NCBI GenBank assembly: GCA_032622095.1
Contig: CP136061.1
Coordinates: 127,670,754 to 127,734,753, forward strand
DNA length: 64,000 nucleotides
Direction: 5' to 3'
Source of the DNA: Siphonodentalium dalli
Lineage: Eukaryota; Mollusca; Scaphopoda; Gadilida; Siphonodentaliidae
Each line of letters begins with the position of its first letter. Position 1 is the first letter of the stretch. Shown one piece after another: positions 34,217 to 49,200 of this stretch. The position numbers were made by a program, and so were the translations under genes. A model generated the notes under the pieces. It ran no database searches. It was not told the origin of the DNA and worked only from the letters and a program-made list of their open reading frames with translations.

Positions 34217-37200
34217 TCACGATGGAACCTGACAAGATGCTGGTGAGTAAACCCGAATGTGTTCATCCCATGCACAATCAGCCATCTGGAGAAAAAGAAA
34301 AGATGAAGTAAGTTGACACAGAACTGACACTCTCAACATGTTGTTCTTCTTATGCTACTAGTATATAATGTTCAAAGATCATTTAGCATTAAATTGTGAT
34401 AATGGTTTAGTTGTTTTATCCGAAATTTCCAGTTAAAATAATTTTTTATAAACACACTGTTTCTTAACATAGTTGATGCCCGTGTCCGAAACTTGGAGCA
34501 CTAATAATCGATCTTGAAACATTGTCAACAAAAGGTATGATTGACCAAATGGGATGCATGAACACTTGAGCTACAAATGTGGTAGCTATTATAAAGTAAT
34601 TCTATGATAAAAAGGACAATAACTGTGCTAAAAAGGTCAAATCAGTCTCAAAGGTGAATATACTTTGGATAATTGTTTGTTAAATTTTGTTGGTGACAGG
34701 CACTGAAGAGCGATATAGTATGAAACTATGCACTAATAATAGTGTAGGTAGTTATCGTTTTGATCGATACAAGTCGGATAAAAGCGCCATTTTTTAATAT
34801 CTTGTAAGACAGCATCTCTTGTCTAAGAATTTTCTCAAGAACCAACTTTTTGACCGACGTAGAGCCGAAAATTCAAGATGGCATCCAAGATGGCTGCCGG
34901 TTTGACAGTGATACACCTAATAGTTTTGCTTCTCAATTTGATGTGGTAAACATAACGAATGCCACCCCGTTATCTAAGAATGGTGTTTATAGAATAACAA
35001 CCTCGACTTTTAGTCGAAACATGGCCACAATTATTGAAGATGGTTGCCAAAATGGCGGCCAAAACATAAAAATTTGTGTTTTTTTCCTTATTTTTTAAAA
35101 ACACTTTACAATTTTCGAGATAATGTAATAGAAGATATTAACAATGTGTACATTATTCGATGGAATAACCCCTGTGGAAGAGTCGTACACATTAAAGGCG
35201 AAGTAGTATTGTTCGTTCTGGTAGAAATGTGAGGTAGAAAATGTGCTAAGTAAAATGAACGAAATAATTCTCAGACAGGGTTTCATTCTGTAATTGCTTA
35301 AAAACCAACCATGAATGGCATTAATATCTATTTGCGACACTACTATACGATTGGATCAATTGAATAACAATTTGAATGTCGAGATGTTAACAAATAAAAC
35401 AGCAATTTAGCAGTGGATTTACCACGAAATTAGGAGACACTCAATGACAATACCCATAATCGTCAAACTCACTATGGTTATGAAAACAGGAACATATGCA
35501 AGGTATTCTGCAATGTATCTTCATCATCAGGCCTCGTATTCAAATTTCCAATACTTAAATTCAGTGTTTATGTCCAATTATATACAAAATGATTGAAGCG
35601 TATACTCGTAAGTAAATTCGAGGTCGGAATAAGAAATATTTATTTCAGCAACAGAACATGAAACAACAATCATGCGAACGCAAGCGGGAATGACAGATAC
35701 CCTTGAACATAGGCCAGATTCAACAGTATATACATTATTGCAATGCAATGCATGTATATGTATAATGTTGTGTATACTCTTGTTGATCAGATATACTCCA
35801 GGCAATGTGGTGGGAAGGTGGGATCAGTAAATTTGAAAGTGCACTTTGTTTTAATATACTGAATTGAACAGTTCACTTTCCACAACCACATCTGCACAAC
35901 TCTGTACATGGAAGTTTGCTTTTTGAACAGTTGCGTCTGGAATTTGCATACACATTTGATCAACTCACTGCACACTCTAGTCGCTTCTGGGATTGTCACC
36001 CATACAGGAACAAAAGAACCGTCAATCAATTTCCATTCTATGGAGTCAGGTGCTGGATACTTTTCACCTTCTATGGGGCTTACAGTCCAGATACCAGCCT
36101 GATATATAGCACGATTTACATGTTGCATGAGCGCGATCTTCGTTGATGGTATACGTTCAAGTGCACGGCTTTTACTAAACATTTAGCGCTAGCCTCATTA
36201 ACTGAGGCCAGGTTTGCATATTTGTCATAAACAACCACATCCAAATATGCTCAATACACTCAAATAGTGGAGATGAAACATCAGGTACCACACAAGGATT
36301 CCTCGTAATTGACATCACGCATTCTGTGAGCTCTGGGTAAGCTTTCTAAACATCAAAAAATGTGCACCTACCATTATCAAAGAAAAAGGAAGTTGAGTCA
36401 CATTCTGATATCGCATGGAATATTGGAAACACAGTTGAATTTTCTGAGCCCATTTAATTGTACATATCAACTATGTCGTATGTATTATGGGATTTAGACT
36501 TGGCGAAATACACAAACAGTTTCAAATAATTGTATTGAAGTAGCATAGCATGCATATGTCCCAAAAAGAATCACGATAGTATTCGTGCATGCGAACAATA
36601 ATCGATGAATAATCAGTATGTAATATATGAACTATATCTCCGACTAATCTGTCAGCTTCTTCATGTGTACAACCGATGAGAATAGATTCCACATTAAGAG
36701 CATTACAAACTGTGTTATCCTCAGTTACGAAGATGGTTTTCCCTGTTGGAATATCCACTATCAAGAGACATTCATTGATCAATGCAAACAATTCTTGCTT
36801 GTTGGTGTTGTTTATTAGAATGCCCCAACCATATTTCTTTCGCGTTCCTGTTTTGATACTGCCCTCTATATATACCTCTCCCATACAAGTCAATTCTTCT
36901 ACAATCTGCGAGCTGCATCTTAACTTATGGCATAAATCTTGTGCTGATATACATTGAGAAGGTATATGCCCGACTTTAGGTGGCAGTAAGTGTGACAAAA
37001 CACCCCATCGAACACCTTACACTCGATCATTCGATTTGGCTATGCAGTGTCTATGTAGTTTGAATTGGGTGGGACCTTAATGCAACTTAGCAAGTCACAT
37101 TTATTACCGCTCCTCATTTCGCCCACTTTCAATGTAGATGGGGGAGCAGCTGGTTTTCGTGCGAGAAGAACACGGATGGCTCACCCCGCCGAATTTGGTT

Positions 37201-40200
37201 CGAAATATACAGTCTGCCGAAAGATTAATATCATTTTTTAAAACCTTGACGACTCCCGATATCGATAACTTCTTCGGTTTTGGTGATTTCGAGAGGGCCA
37301 AATTGTTTTTCTTAATTGGATCCTGTATGACTCTTTGCATGTCCATTAGAACATCCTGATTAAATTTCTCAAGCTGTTCTTTCCCCAATATTTTAGACTA
37401 TAGCATCTGCACAATCGAGAGTCAATCAGAACAAGTTCTTTACCATCTTCGCGGAAGTGATTCCAGAAATCATGAACAGATTCAGAAAACGAGCTGACTT
37501 GCTCTGTGAAGATGCGCCTTAATTCATTGTGATGTTTTGATGGTGCACTGTCGGACAATGACCTCATGTCTCGTAATTGCATGGACAACTAACTACTATA
37601 ATTATAATGGTCGAGTTCGGCAGGTTGACCCACATGTGTTCTTCTCACTCGAAAACCAGCAGTTCCCCATCTATATCGAAAGTGGAAGAAATCAGGAGCG
37701 GTAATACATGTGACTTACTAAGCTGCGTGAAGGTTCCACCCTATTCAAATTACACTGCAGAGTCAAATCCAAAGGTCGAGTGTAAGGTGTTCGACAGGGT
37801 GCTCTGAAACACTTACTGTAACCTAAAATTGACCTGGTGTGGGACAGGTATATTGAGGGCAGTTTCAAAACAGGAACAAGAGAGAAACGCGGTTGTGGCA
37901 TATTGATCAATGGATGTCTTTTGAAAGTGAAAACCCCAACAGGGAAAAACATTTTCATAACGGAGGATGATAACATAGTTTGCAATGCTCCTAATGTGGA
38001 ACCAATTCTCATGGATGTACACATGAAGAAGCTGACAGGAGAGTAGTATCGGAAATATATTTCATATACATGTACTACAAACTGATTATTCATCGAATTA
38101 TAATTTAATGTTCGCACTGTTATTTATCGCGATATATACATGGATATTATCGCGATTCTGTTGGAACATCTGCATGCTATGCTACTTCAATGCAAATATT
38201 TGAAACTGTTTGTGTCTTTCGGCAATTCTAAATCCCATGTTACCTACAACACAGTTGATATGTACAATATGGGCTCAGAAAATTCAACTGTGCTTCCAAT
38301 ATTCCATGCGATATCAGGATGCGACTCAACTTCCTTTTTCTTTGATAAGGGTAAGTGAGCATTTTGGGATGCTTGGAAAGCTTATCCAGAGCTCACAGAA
38401 TGCTTGATGTCAATTACAATGAATCGTTTTGTGGTACTTGATATATCATCTCCACTATTGAATGTATTGGGCGTTTCGCTGTGATTGTTTATGACAAATC
38501 GGCAAACATGACCACAATTAGTAAAGATAGATGCGAAATGTCCAGCAAAGGCCGTGCATGTAACAAGGAAACAATATTATTTCTTATTCCGACCTCAAAT
38601 ATACTTAAGAGTATACGCTTCAATCATTTTGTGTATAATTGGACATAAACACTGAATTTAAGTATTGGTAATTTGAATACGAAGCGCGATGATGGAGATA
38701 TATTGCAGAATACCTTCCAGATGTTCCTGTTTTGAGAACCAAATTGAGTTTGACGTTGATGGGTTCTGTCATTGAGTGTTTCCTAATTTCGTGGTAAATC
38801 CACTACTAAATTGCTGTTTATTTGTAAACATCTCGACATTCAAATTGTTATTCAATTGACCCAACCATATAGCAGTGTCGCATCGCAAATAGAATTGAAG
38901 ACATCAGTGCCATTCATGGTTGGTTTCTAAGCATTTTACAGAATGAAACCCTGTCTGAGAATTATTTCGTTCATGTTACATAGCACATATTCTATCTCAC
39001 ATTTCAACCAGAATGAACAATACTACTTCACCTTTAATGTCAAGGACCCTTCCACAGAGGTTATTCAGTCGAATAAGGAACACATTGTTGATATCTTCTC
39101 TTATATTATCTCGAAAATTGTAAAGATTTGAAAAAAAAATAAGGAGAAAACCCAAAATGTTCATGTTTGGCCGCCATTTTTGCATCCATCTTCAATAATT
39201 GTGGCCATATTTCAACTAAATGTCGAGGTTGTTATTCTATAAACACCATTCCGAGATCATGGGGTGGCATTCGTTATGTCTACCATATCAAAAAACTATT
39301 AGGGTATACCACCATCAAACCGACAGCCATCTTGAATTTTTGGCTCTACGTCGGTCAAAAAGTTGCTTCTTGAGAAAATTCCTAGACTAGAGATGCTGTC
39401 CTATAAGATATTAAAAAATGGCGCTTTTATCCGACTTGTATCGATCCGAGCATTTTTTGTCGCTAACTACCTACACACTATAAAGAGTCCTGTTGTTATG
39501 TCTTGTTCCATTATCAACATTATCCAACAACTAAAGCATATGATATCACTCAACAGTAAAAACACGACCCTCAAGTAGACGACCACTCAATTGTTTATAC
39601 TAATGGTGGTTTTATTCTATACATTACCTGGCCCGGTACATGTGTGTTGAAATCCAGTCCATAAACAAATTCTGTATGGTGTTCTATTGTTTCAAGCAGA
39701 CATGATTTTTTAAAATCCCAAATCCTGTAATAAGTCAAATAAAGCGAGGTCCGAAAGAGAGAAATAAAATATCCGAGTTATGAGTTATACACGTTTTGTC
39801 AGTTTATCACAAACACAACAGGGGTTATATGCAAATAAACAACTTTGTTAAAAATTTGATATTGAATTAGGGTGCTGAAGTGTTAATGCTGGGACAACAC
39901 ATCTTTTTGCCAAATTTTTGGCCAATTCTGATTTTTTTTCCTTCAATTTCTGGTTTCACAAATATTGAATGTTTTTTCATTTTATTTAACATCTAACATT
40001 CTGTATAGTTATGTCCATACCTCAAATACCGTGTCTAGAATTCTTTAATCCCACCATTGTTACTTGACAATATACCACTACCCACCATCTACCATTCAGC
40101 CTAATGACAGTCAAATGATTCACTAGTGTTAATCATCATTACTATTTATTGCATTTGGTGGCGCATTGTTTGATAGTGCACTGTGATGAGTTCCTTTTGT

Positions 40201-43200
40201 TACCCATTAAGATGTATCACCTAATCAATTAGCAGAAGGTCATACCATAAATTTTATTCTCATGTTGCTTCTGTTTCAAAATCAATTTGGGTTTTTGAAT
40301 TAGATTTCCGATTTTGGCCAAATTAAATTTTATTTGACCATTTTTGAAAAAAATTGGCCGTTGGCCAATTTGGCCTATGACAACATGAACCCTGGGATGC
40401 TAATGTTAATGTCGAATGGGATCTTTTCAGTACAAAGGACATATCTATAGATTTATATGGCAGATTCTAAATTACATGATAGGGAATATACATTTAATCA
40501 CACCAGTGATATTGACCTCAAATCATATCTTGAATATTCGCAAGGGTCTAACATGCATCAAATTAATTTTCAGCACAACTTTACACTTTGTATGTATTGG
40601 GATAACATGACTAATTTATTGCTTACAGAGTCCAATGCAACAAGGAACATTGTTCTCCTCAGGTTAACTGTTTAAAAAATAGAGACTTATCATAGAATTA
40701 CTACTTTGTGTTAACCCTCTATTATACATCGATTTGTCATGAAATAAAGCATTCTGAATCTGATTCTTCCAGATTGTGACACATGGTGGCTCAGTCAGTA
40801 AGGTGCACCATGCATAAATCCATCAAAAGTCACCCAGCACTAGAGAGCCTGATAAGCTTAAACAGACATGGCTCGTTCAAACTGCAAAATTATGTATACA
40901 TAATTTGGTTAAAATTATGTATACATAATTTGGTTAAAATTATGTATACATAATTTGGTTATAGGTATTATTAGTTATCTTCGGCAACATCGGGGGCACA
41001 TGGAGATTTAATACCTGGATGTCGATTTTGAACCCCGAGGTGGAGCCGAGGGGTTCAAAAAGAGACATCCAGGTATTAAATCTCCATGTACCCCACGATG
41101 TTGCCGGAGATAACGATTTTGTCCCCACAACAATAACCATGTCTCCTTAATTTAAGTGTGTTTTTCATAGGTTATCCGATTAATTTACACCAATAAGAAT
41201 AATTCAGTATAGCTGACCTAAGGACCCGGCGTCAGGTGACGTCACGAGAGCAACGTCACGATTGGTGGAAACTGCCAGTTCAAGGGTCATTCATATACCC
41301 CCGATGTTTCACGTTCTCATATACCCCCGATGTTTGGCGCACGTTCTCTTATACCCTGCTGTCAAGGGTGATGGGGGACATGGTGATTTAAACGTGGCGT
41401 TGTAGCCAATCAGATTGCTAGTTACAACCGGATGTGGGGACAAATTAAGATATACCCATGCTGTTGATTTTCCAAACAAATTCATCAATATAGCACGTGT
41501 TTTGTTTCTTATATTTTTCAATATATTTGAGATTGTTTCGTTTGTGCCAGTTCAATTTTTTTTAGCCAGCAGGGCACAAAAATTGCAACTATGGACCATG
41601 GAAAGAATATCTAGAGCCGTTGTGTCGTCACTCTCAAACATTTATGGTACATGTTGTATACAATTTGATAACTAAAATGAAGAGAAAGCAGTGCTTGAAT
41701 TTCTTTTTATAGTTTGATGTTAAGATAACGCAATATACCTTTCTCGGACTTCCATTTTCGATTCCAAAATTTTGCTGGATACAAATGGCACCATATTTGT
41801 ATGGAGCCTGTACATTGTGTTCGAAGTTGTAGTTTTATGATATCAATGCGTCATATGCATCAGTACGTCATATGGGACATATTATGCTCATAGAAGGTAG
41901 TTCAGGTATTTATCGACTTATTTAAAAAGCATATATTAGGCCAAAAAAAAAGTGTTTTGATTCTCGGGCATAGCCGCGTCTGGAAAAAAGGCCTGCGTTG
42001 AACCATTTTATTACGATTTTCGACCGATGCTGTCAAATGATAACACGAAAATAGGAAACTAGAAAACGGAAATTAGTTATGTTTCAAACATCAAATATGA
42101 TAGACATACAATGGTGTATGTGTTGGTATTCAAAAACAGACACTAGGCAACGATAAATACCAGGTATATTGTCACCACAAGCTGCCCAAAGCCCAAGTTT
42201 ATTAAGTCAAATGGTTGGTTGGTATAAATTGGACGTTGCTAAACGGTCACCTCTGCGTACGAAATTACGGACGCAAAACGCACCGGAACAGCGGAATGTA
42301 ATGTTCAAATATTTCGGCAAGGTAGATAACCCACTTTTCGTAAACAATTCTGAGATTTCCAATTTCAGGAATGCAAACAGGAAAGTAATATGGTGCGCAT
42401 TGGCGATGTGTATGCTGGTTTAATATAATAGTATTTGAAGTTTTTATGGCTAGCATGTATAGTTACTATAGTTTAGATGGATAAATATTAAAGTATATAG
42501 ATAGATATAAATAGATATATATACTATAAAAAGGTACATACATATATCAAATAAACCAACAACAGTAAATTGAATTATACATTGTACATGTATATATATA
42601 TATATCATTCTGGTAAATCCCTATATGATGTACGGAGTACAATGTCATATATTTATGTAATTCTTTATTCCAGATTTTATGTACGGGTAGTACAATGTGA
42701 TAATTGGCCAATTTTTATAGTGGAATACATTAGTTTATATCAAAACAATGTTCTCCTTACATTTTCTTAACCTTGGAAGGCATAATAACCCATGCTAACT
42801 ATGTGCATTATCCCCATAACAAACAAACAAAATAAAATAATAAAACCCTCGCTCCCTCATCGATTCTCCAAAAAAATTGCCTGAGAATCAAAAGACTTTT
42901 TTTTTGGCCTTATTACCGGTAGGTGTATTTTGGAGAGCGCAAACTGCCATGTTGCCTTAACCCTTTCAGTGCCAAGTCCAATTTTTGTATCAACCCATAT
43001 TTCCTTGATCATTTTTCAAATTTATTGATTATAATAATGTGATACATTGATGGAAAGAGCTCTTAGAGCTCTTTCCCTCAATGTATCACATTATTATAAT
43101 CAATAAATCTGAAAAATGATCAAGGAAATATGGGTTGATACAAAAATCGGACTTGGCACTGAAAGGGTTAACCCTTTCTATACTATATACACCTTGACGA

Positions 43201-46200
43201 CTAGTTCTCTTGGGAAATGTTCAGATAAAAAGTTCAACAAAAGACTATACATGTAGGTCGTTTGTTGAAATTATTATCTGAACATTTCCCATCAGTGAAT
43301 ATAAATCCTTCTGCAGTTGTATTATTTTTTGGTATGTCTTTCGTCAGCTCAATTTTTCTGGACACCCCTCCAAATGAATGGTAGACAATTCCAATGTATA
43401 CTATTATAACTGAATGGGAGAATCCATATCAGTATAGAAAGGGTTAAATTGAAGTTCCAGATAAAAAGATGTATCTGGGAAAGATCATAAGTTACTCACT
43501 ACTGGTCAACGGTTCCTATGTTCAGTGATAATATTTCCCAAAGACATTAACTCATTCTATACTGAATGAATTCTCCCACTCAGTTATAAATAGAGGATCT
43601 CACATGAGTTTCTATTTTATACGGAACTTATCAACCGAGTTCACTAAATTTGATTTGAGCCGAGGTTTACACGAGGCTCAAATAGAATTTAGTGGACGAG
43701 GTTGATAAATTACGTATAAAATAGAACGAGTTTGAGATACCTTTTATCACATGATCAAATAAACGCGAAGCAATGATCGAAAACAACAATCATAAACTCG
43801 CACATGCTAATATTACACGTGTGTCTTACCAATAATTATGAAGCTGGTTTTGTGGGTTAATTATGTGATAAAAGTATATATTGGAATGGTCTATTATTCA
43901 TTATGATATACAAATAGACGACAGCCAGGCAAAATGCTAATACAAGTGCAGAAAGATTCATATTCATTGGTAGGAAATATTTAGATAATAAGTTCAACAA
44001 ATTGAACTTATTATCTGAACATTTCCTAAGGCAACTATTCGTTAATAAGTCTTTAGTATAGAAAGGGTTAACTCTAAGCAAAGTCATTTCTTCACCACTG
44101 AAACTGACAGCATCAGGATATGACTGTTGAAAGCGGCATAAGGTAACGGACCAACTAACTCTGACCTCTGATGTCATCTTCAAGTCTGACTTCCATCAAG
44201 ATAACAATGATTTGGGATCAGTCATAAATCCCACTGCCCACAACGACTTGGGTCAAACAGGGGTTCTAAATGAAATATGACATAATTACCAAGTGATAAG
44301 ATACTGTCTTGTCAGGTTATGGAGCAAAACTCACCTCACAGTGAAATCATAAGAACAAGATGCCAAAACATCTCCCAGAAATGGTGAAGCCTGTAAAGAA
44401 AAAAAGCAACAAAGTAACAAAAAATGTTCATCAACATATAACAGGAATCTGAAGCTTGAAATGTGGCCAGCCTTCAAATTATACTTGACATTGCAACCAA
44501 GCCTCATAATATGGTGCTGGACATTTGCAGAATGAGATCCCAAGAGGGTGAATTTAGTGACGCTAAACTTATAGGATGTGTGTCGGCAATTAAATGACTA
44601 TGCTATGGATAGACCCAAAACATACATTTTCTATTTTCCGACGTAAACCTTTGATATTTGGATACATGTTAATGTCATTCGATTGAAGGGTTGATCATTA
44701 TCTGTGCATCTATACGCATGGTTGAATGTGAATCTACAGAGTGTTTTCCTGCCAAGTTTCATATTATAACTTGCAACAATCCAACTAGACATAAACAGCA
44801 TCCATATATAAACGAATTGCACTAAGTGACTATTGTCAGTGGAATCGTTCCCATATGTTTATAACCCAACAATTTGTCCCAAATATTTATTCTTGTGTGC
44901 AGTTTTTTATTTTCTCTGAAATCGTACAATCGATGTGGTTTGAATTTTCAACAACCTAAGTTCATTACTACATTCTTCCAGTTGATATATCGTTTGGATA
45001 CTAACTTGTCGGTTTTAATCATTGAAATAAATCCATAAAATGTCTGAACAATTTAGCATCATTGGTTTAAAATTTCAGTGTACATTAAAAAAGAGGCCAC
45101 CTAAACCAAATTGTCATAGCTTACAACTGATGACAGCCTCCCATACCTTAAGTCTTCTCACAGCCATCTGGTGTCCATGTAACTCACAGACACACGTTCT
45201 TGGGTTTCTAATGTCCCATCCTCTTATTGAACAGTCAACGCTTCCAGTAAATATCACATTCTAAAAATATACAAGAAATAATTAATTCTTGGCTTATCTG
45301 TTTTTCTGTCATCTGCTTCTAGCTCAACTTGACAAAGTCAAGTTTGAGCTATTGCCATGGGTTGGCATCCATCATCAGTCCGTCTGTGAGTCTGTGCTTC
45401 ATTTGGATCTTCAGGGTGACCTCTGGATGGGAACCATTGATTTTTTCCGAAATTTGTTAAAAAACATGGCCTCCAGCAGCCATCTTGGATTTCAATTTTT
45501 AATCCTTGCAGCTCGCATTTATTGGAGAATTATTTTGAAAATTTACAGGCATGTGTAGGATCACTTCTGGATGGGGGCTGTCAAATTTGAAAAATTTACG
45601 TTGAAAAACATGGTCGCCGGCAGCCATCTTGAATTTTACTCTTTGCATGACTAAATTATTTGGCACACCCCTACAGGAGACATCCCTCGTCGATCGTAAC
45701 TAAACTTCATATGGCTCTTCGGGACCACTAGATGGGAGTCATCAAATGTCTCCAAAAACATGGCCACCGGCAGCCATCTTGGATTTTACTCTTTGCATGA
45801 CTAAATCATTTGGCACACACTACAGACCACATCCCTCATCGATCATCACCAAACTGTGCATGAATCTTCGGGTTGTATACTGTTATAAAGGACAGGAGTA
45901 TATATTAGTAAAGAAAGGGTTAAAACCCGGCCCAGAACTGTGAAATTGGCTTAATATGAACACATAATATTGTAGGGACCATGGTCTGACTTAGTGTATG
46001 AGAAGTGGTTAAATTATTATTGTTTCCTTGGATAAGAAAATGTGAACAGTCCATATCAATATTCAAGGAAGGAGTCTGCTCATATTGGGATATCGAAATG
46101 CATTTCACTATCCCAATATCTTAGCTGTTTTTTGTACGAGCAGACTTGGACTAGGAAGAGGACTCCTTTCCAGTGAATCTTATTATTTTGAACATATTGA

Positions 46201-49200
46201 TTACCATAGAATTAGCTGAACAAAAACCTGATGTGAAAACATGTGTCCCGATCATGATTACTGGAGCTTTTATTTACCTTGATAGAGGTGATCCTGAACA
46301 TACCTGTAAATTTTCAAACCATTTCCCCAATAAATTGCCATGTTTTTAAACAAAATTTGGAAACATTTGATGGCTCCCATCTAGTGGTCACACCGAAGAT
46401 CCATATGAATTTTGTTACAAACGGTGTGGGATGTGGTCTGTAGGGTGTACTGAAGGATTTAATCATGCAAAGAGCAAAATCCACCTTGGTGGAGTCTAGA
46501 ATAATGTTAAAAACATAGTGTGCTATTAACTATTATCTGAAGTAGAAATTGCACAATATGCAAATAATTGTAATGGTCTAATAAGTCAAATTACACCACT
46601 CAATTCCCAATCTGTACCTAAATTGTAAACTATTATACTTCTTACTTGATCATACTTGTTCCAGTCACATGTCAGTACCTCTGCATCATGTGCTGCGATG
46701 AGTGTCTGTGCCATATAAGGTTTTCTTCTATCCCATATCCTCAATGTTTGGTCACCTAGTGAAACATTAGAATCAATAAAGATGTGTTCTATGTAACTGA
46801 GTCAATTACTATATTAAATATTCTCTATCCGATACTCCCAGTTTATGTTTAGTTAAACGGGTAGGCTGATTTGAAAATCTGAGATGGGTCAAATTATACA
46901 CCATTGAAAAGTATTAAATTCAATACAATAGATCTCTGGGATGGTTGGAAATAGGCCGTGTAGTGAAAATATACAAAGAATAAACATCTTGCATAAACAT
47001 ATCAATTCTTCCCTTAAAGAAACGAGAGGCCAATCACGATCGGCAGATGTTTAACCCATACCTTGGCGATAGCGATTAGCTATTTTTATAAATTTTATAA
47101 ATCCTTACACCAACCTTTTCAACAGTTCACACTTAATATAGTGATCGTGTGAAAAATATTTAGTTATCACTTTGTGTCAACAGGATTGGTGTAGGATGTT
47201 AATATTTTTAAGCAAATAAACCAAATGACCCTCACTATGCAGGTTAGGGGTGTGTTCCCGTCAACTATGCCAAGAACTACATGTATAAACATAATCAATG
47301 GAAATATTTGAGTTATCAAATCGGATAGAATGGGGTTAATCTTACCCAAACTAATGAACTGATAAACACAAAATAGTCTATAAAAAGCATGTCATTGGAT
47401 TTAGAAACCCATACAATAAGTCAGTCTCAAGAATACCAGCACCATTAATGTTACCCTGGAACCCAAATGCAATTGAGGGAATTTCAAAATAAGACATTTC
47501 CTCTGATGATGTATATTCAATTGGTGATTCAGTCCTTCGATTTTGAGGCGCGCAATTGCGCTTGCGCGCCTTGGCGCGCGCGGATCTAAAAACCAGCGAG
47601 TTATTAAATGCGCAGGCAGAAAATTTCAAATGCGCGCCTCGGAATTTGAACGAGATTTTAACAAACAACACACCAATGGTTGAACGCCCACAAGACATTC
47701 ACCATGTATCTTTCTCAGCAATGATGACGTTGATAATTAACCTGGTAACAAAGATCAAAGCGGCGTCTTTCGCACTCAATGATTGGGGTGACACCTCGTC
47801 ACAACTGCTGCACGTGCGAGTTCCCGCAAAAAGCGTGTCAATTCTTTGGCGGCATCGTTTGATGTTTCGGCATGCGGGATTCGTCTATTCATTTGAATAA
47901 TGGACAATAATGGCCGTGTCATCGTGAATATATAAGATATGGTGCAAATCGTGTGCGCGCCATGTCAATTGTATCGTAAAGTCGGACAAAATACGTGGCC
48001 AAGCCTCCACCGAAATTCCGATACTATCAAAGCGAAAGAGGGTTGACTCGTCGGATTCCGGTGAATCTGATTTCGGTAACGATTCGGATTCCACTACCGA
48101 GTTTGAAGTTTTAAGCGAGTCTGATGAGCATGCGCTCTCAGACGCGGAAGTCGACTAATTACGGTTACCGTGATCAGATTCACCGGGATTGCCGGATTGT
48201 TGATGTTATCATGTGGAGTCGTGTACTATTGTACTATTATTCAATATAAACATATGTTTTTATTTCTGTTTCTGTTGCCACACTTGGAATTATACGTGTG
48301 TATCATTATGTTATACTTGTGTTTGTCATTATTCAGTAATCATTTCATCGATGATAATTTGAATTGTGCTCCCTCAAAAAAGCGCGCGCAAATCCCAAAA
48401 GCTCCGAGCGATATATCGCGCCCCTACGTTTTCCAAATTCGAAGGACTGGTGATTTAATGAAACCCTTACTGAACCTGGATCAAAGTGAAAGGGATAATA
48501 TTATATCTGTTTATCGCATAATATGTGTCTATGGAATGGTTTAATTTTAATCCCAAATCCATGCAAATCAAAAGTGGATCACCATCAACCTGGACATAAT
48601 ATAGGAAAATGATCAAATGAAAAGCATCAAAACCATATGATGTGTGGAGAGGGTTAATCATTTTCAATGACATCATATCATGGAACTAAGGAATGTGTGG
48701 ATTAATTTTTGTCTAAGATAAAACAACATTGTCTGTAAACAACAATGTCTGTAAAACATCCCTACAAAGTAACAATGGACTGTTCCAATTTAATATTTTA
48801 GAATAGGTGTCCTATAGTGTGTACATTAACTAATGTAATGAACCTGTTTCAACAAAGGGGTTAACTTAATATTGCACAGAAAACAGAACTCCTCCAGATA
48901 GCCATCAATCAATTTGACATTATTATAAACAAATTTGCAGCCAGTGGTACCACTATCAGGCTTTATAGCATGCCATATCTAATGTCCATAGTGATAATTA
49001 ACTCATTTCAATAACACACATGGTCCGTGAGATATTGTCTCTTCAAATTCCCAGCAGTAATTACTTGAATTATAAAGGGTCATAACTCTGTTAAAATATA
49101 TCGGATCAAACCCATATTCGAACTCGATCTGTATTTAGGGGTGATAAATTCATATACCAAATTTTGTGTTGATCAGATGAAAAATGTTTTGAGTCATAGC

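Larger units (their letters stand above)
34737..39485. mobile_element. 4.7 kb foldback palindrome in the last PEX7 intron
   Basis: The left arm (34737 to about 37190) and right arm (about 37630 to 39485) are inverted copies with unequal deletions around a centre near 37200-37630. The outer edges read ATAGTGTAGGTAGTTATCG and the complement of TATAGTGTGTAGGTAGTTAG. Matching blocks include GATCGATACAAGTCGGATAA, the GGCGGCCAAAACAT block, the TCATTTTG.GTATAATTGGAC block and the AGGTGTTCGA block near the centre. Each arm carries a decayed copy of one gene, transcribed outward. Mobile-element status is inferred from the inverted termini and the widespread multi-copy protein family. Confidence 0.75.

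Noticed and set aside
44094-44183. Candidate PEX7 exon in the minus frame at 43857-44183
   Set aside because: The exon 8 to exon 9 join (44335 to 39724) is in frame and gives R-IWDFKKS, matching the family; the intervening frame is MITE sequence.
47556-47900. 114-codon plus-strand frame in the 920 bp insertion
   Set aside because: It starts in the GC-rich inverted end, has overlapping antisense frames of similar length, and no recognisable motif.
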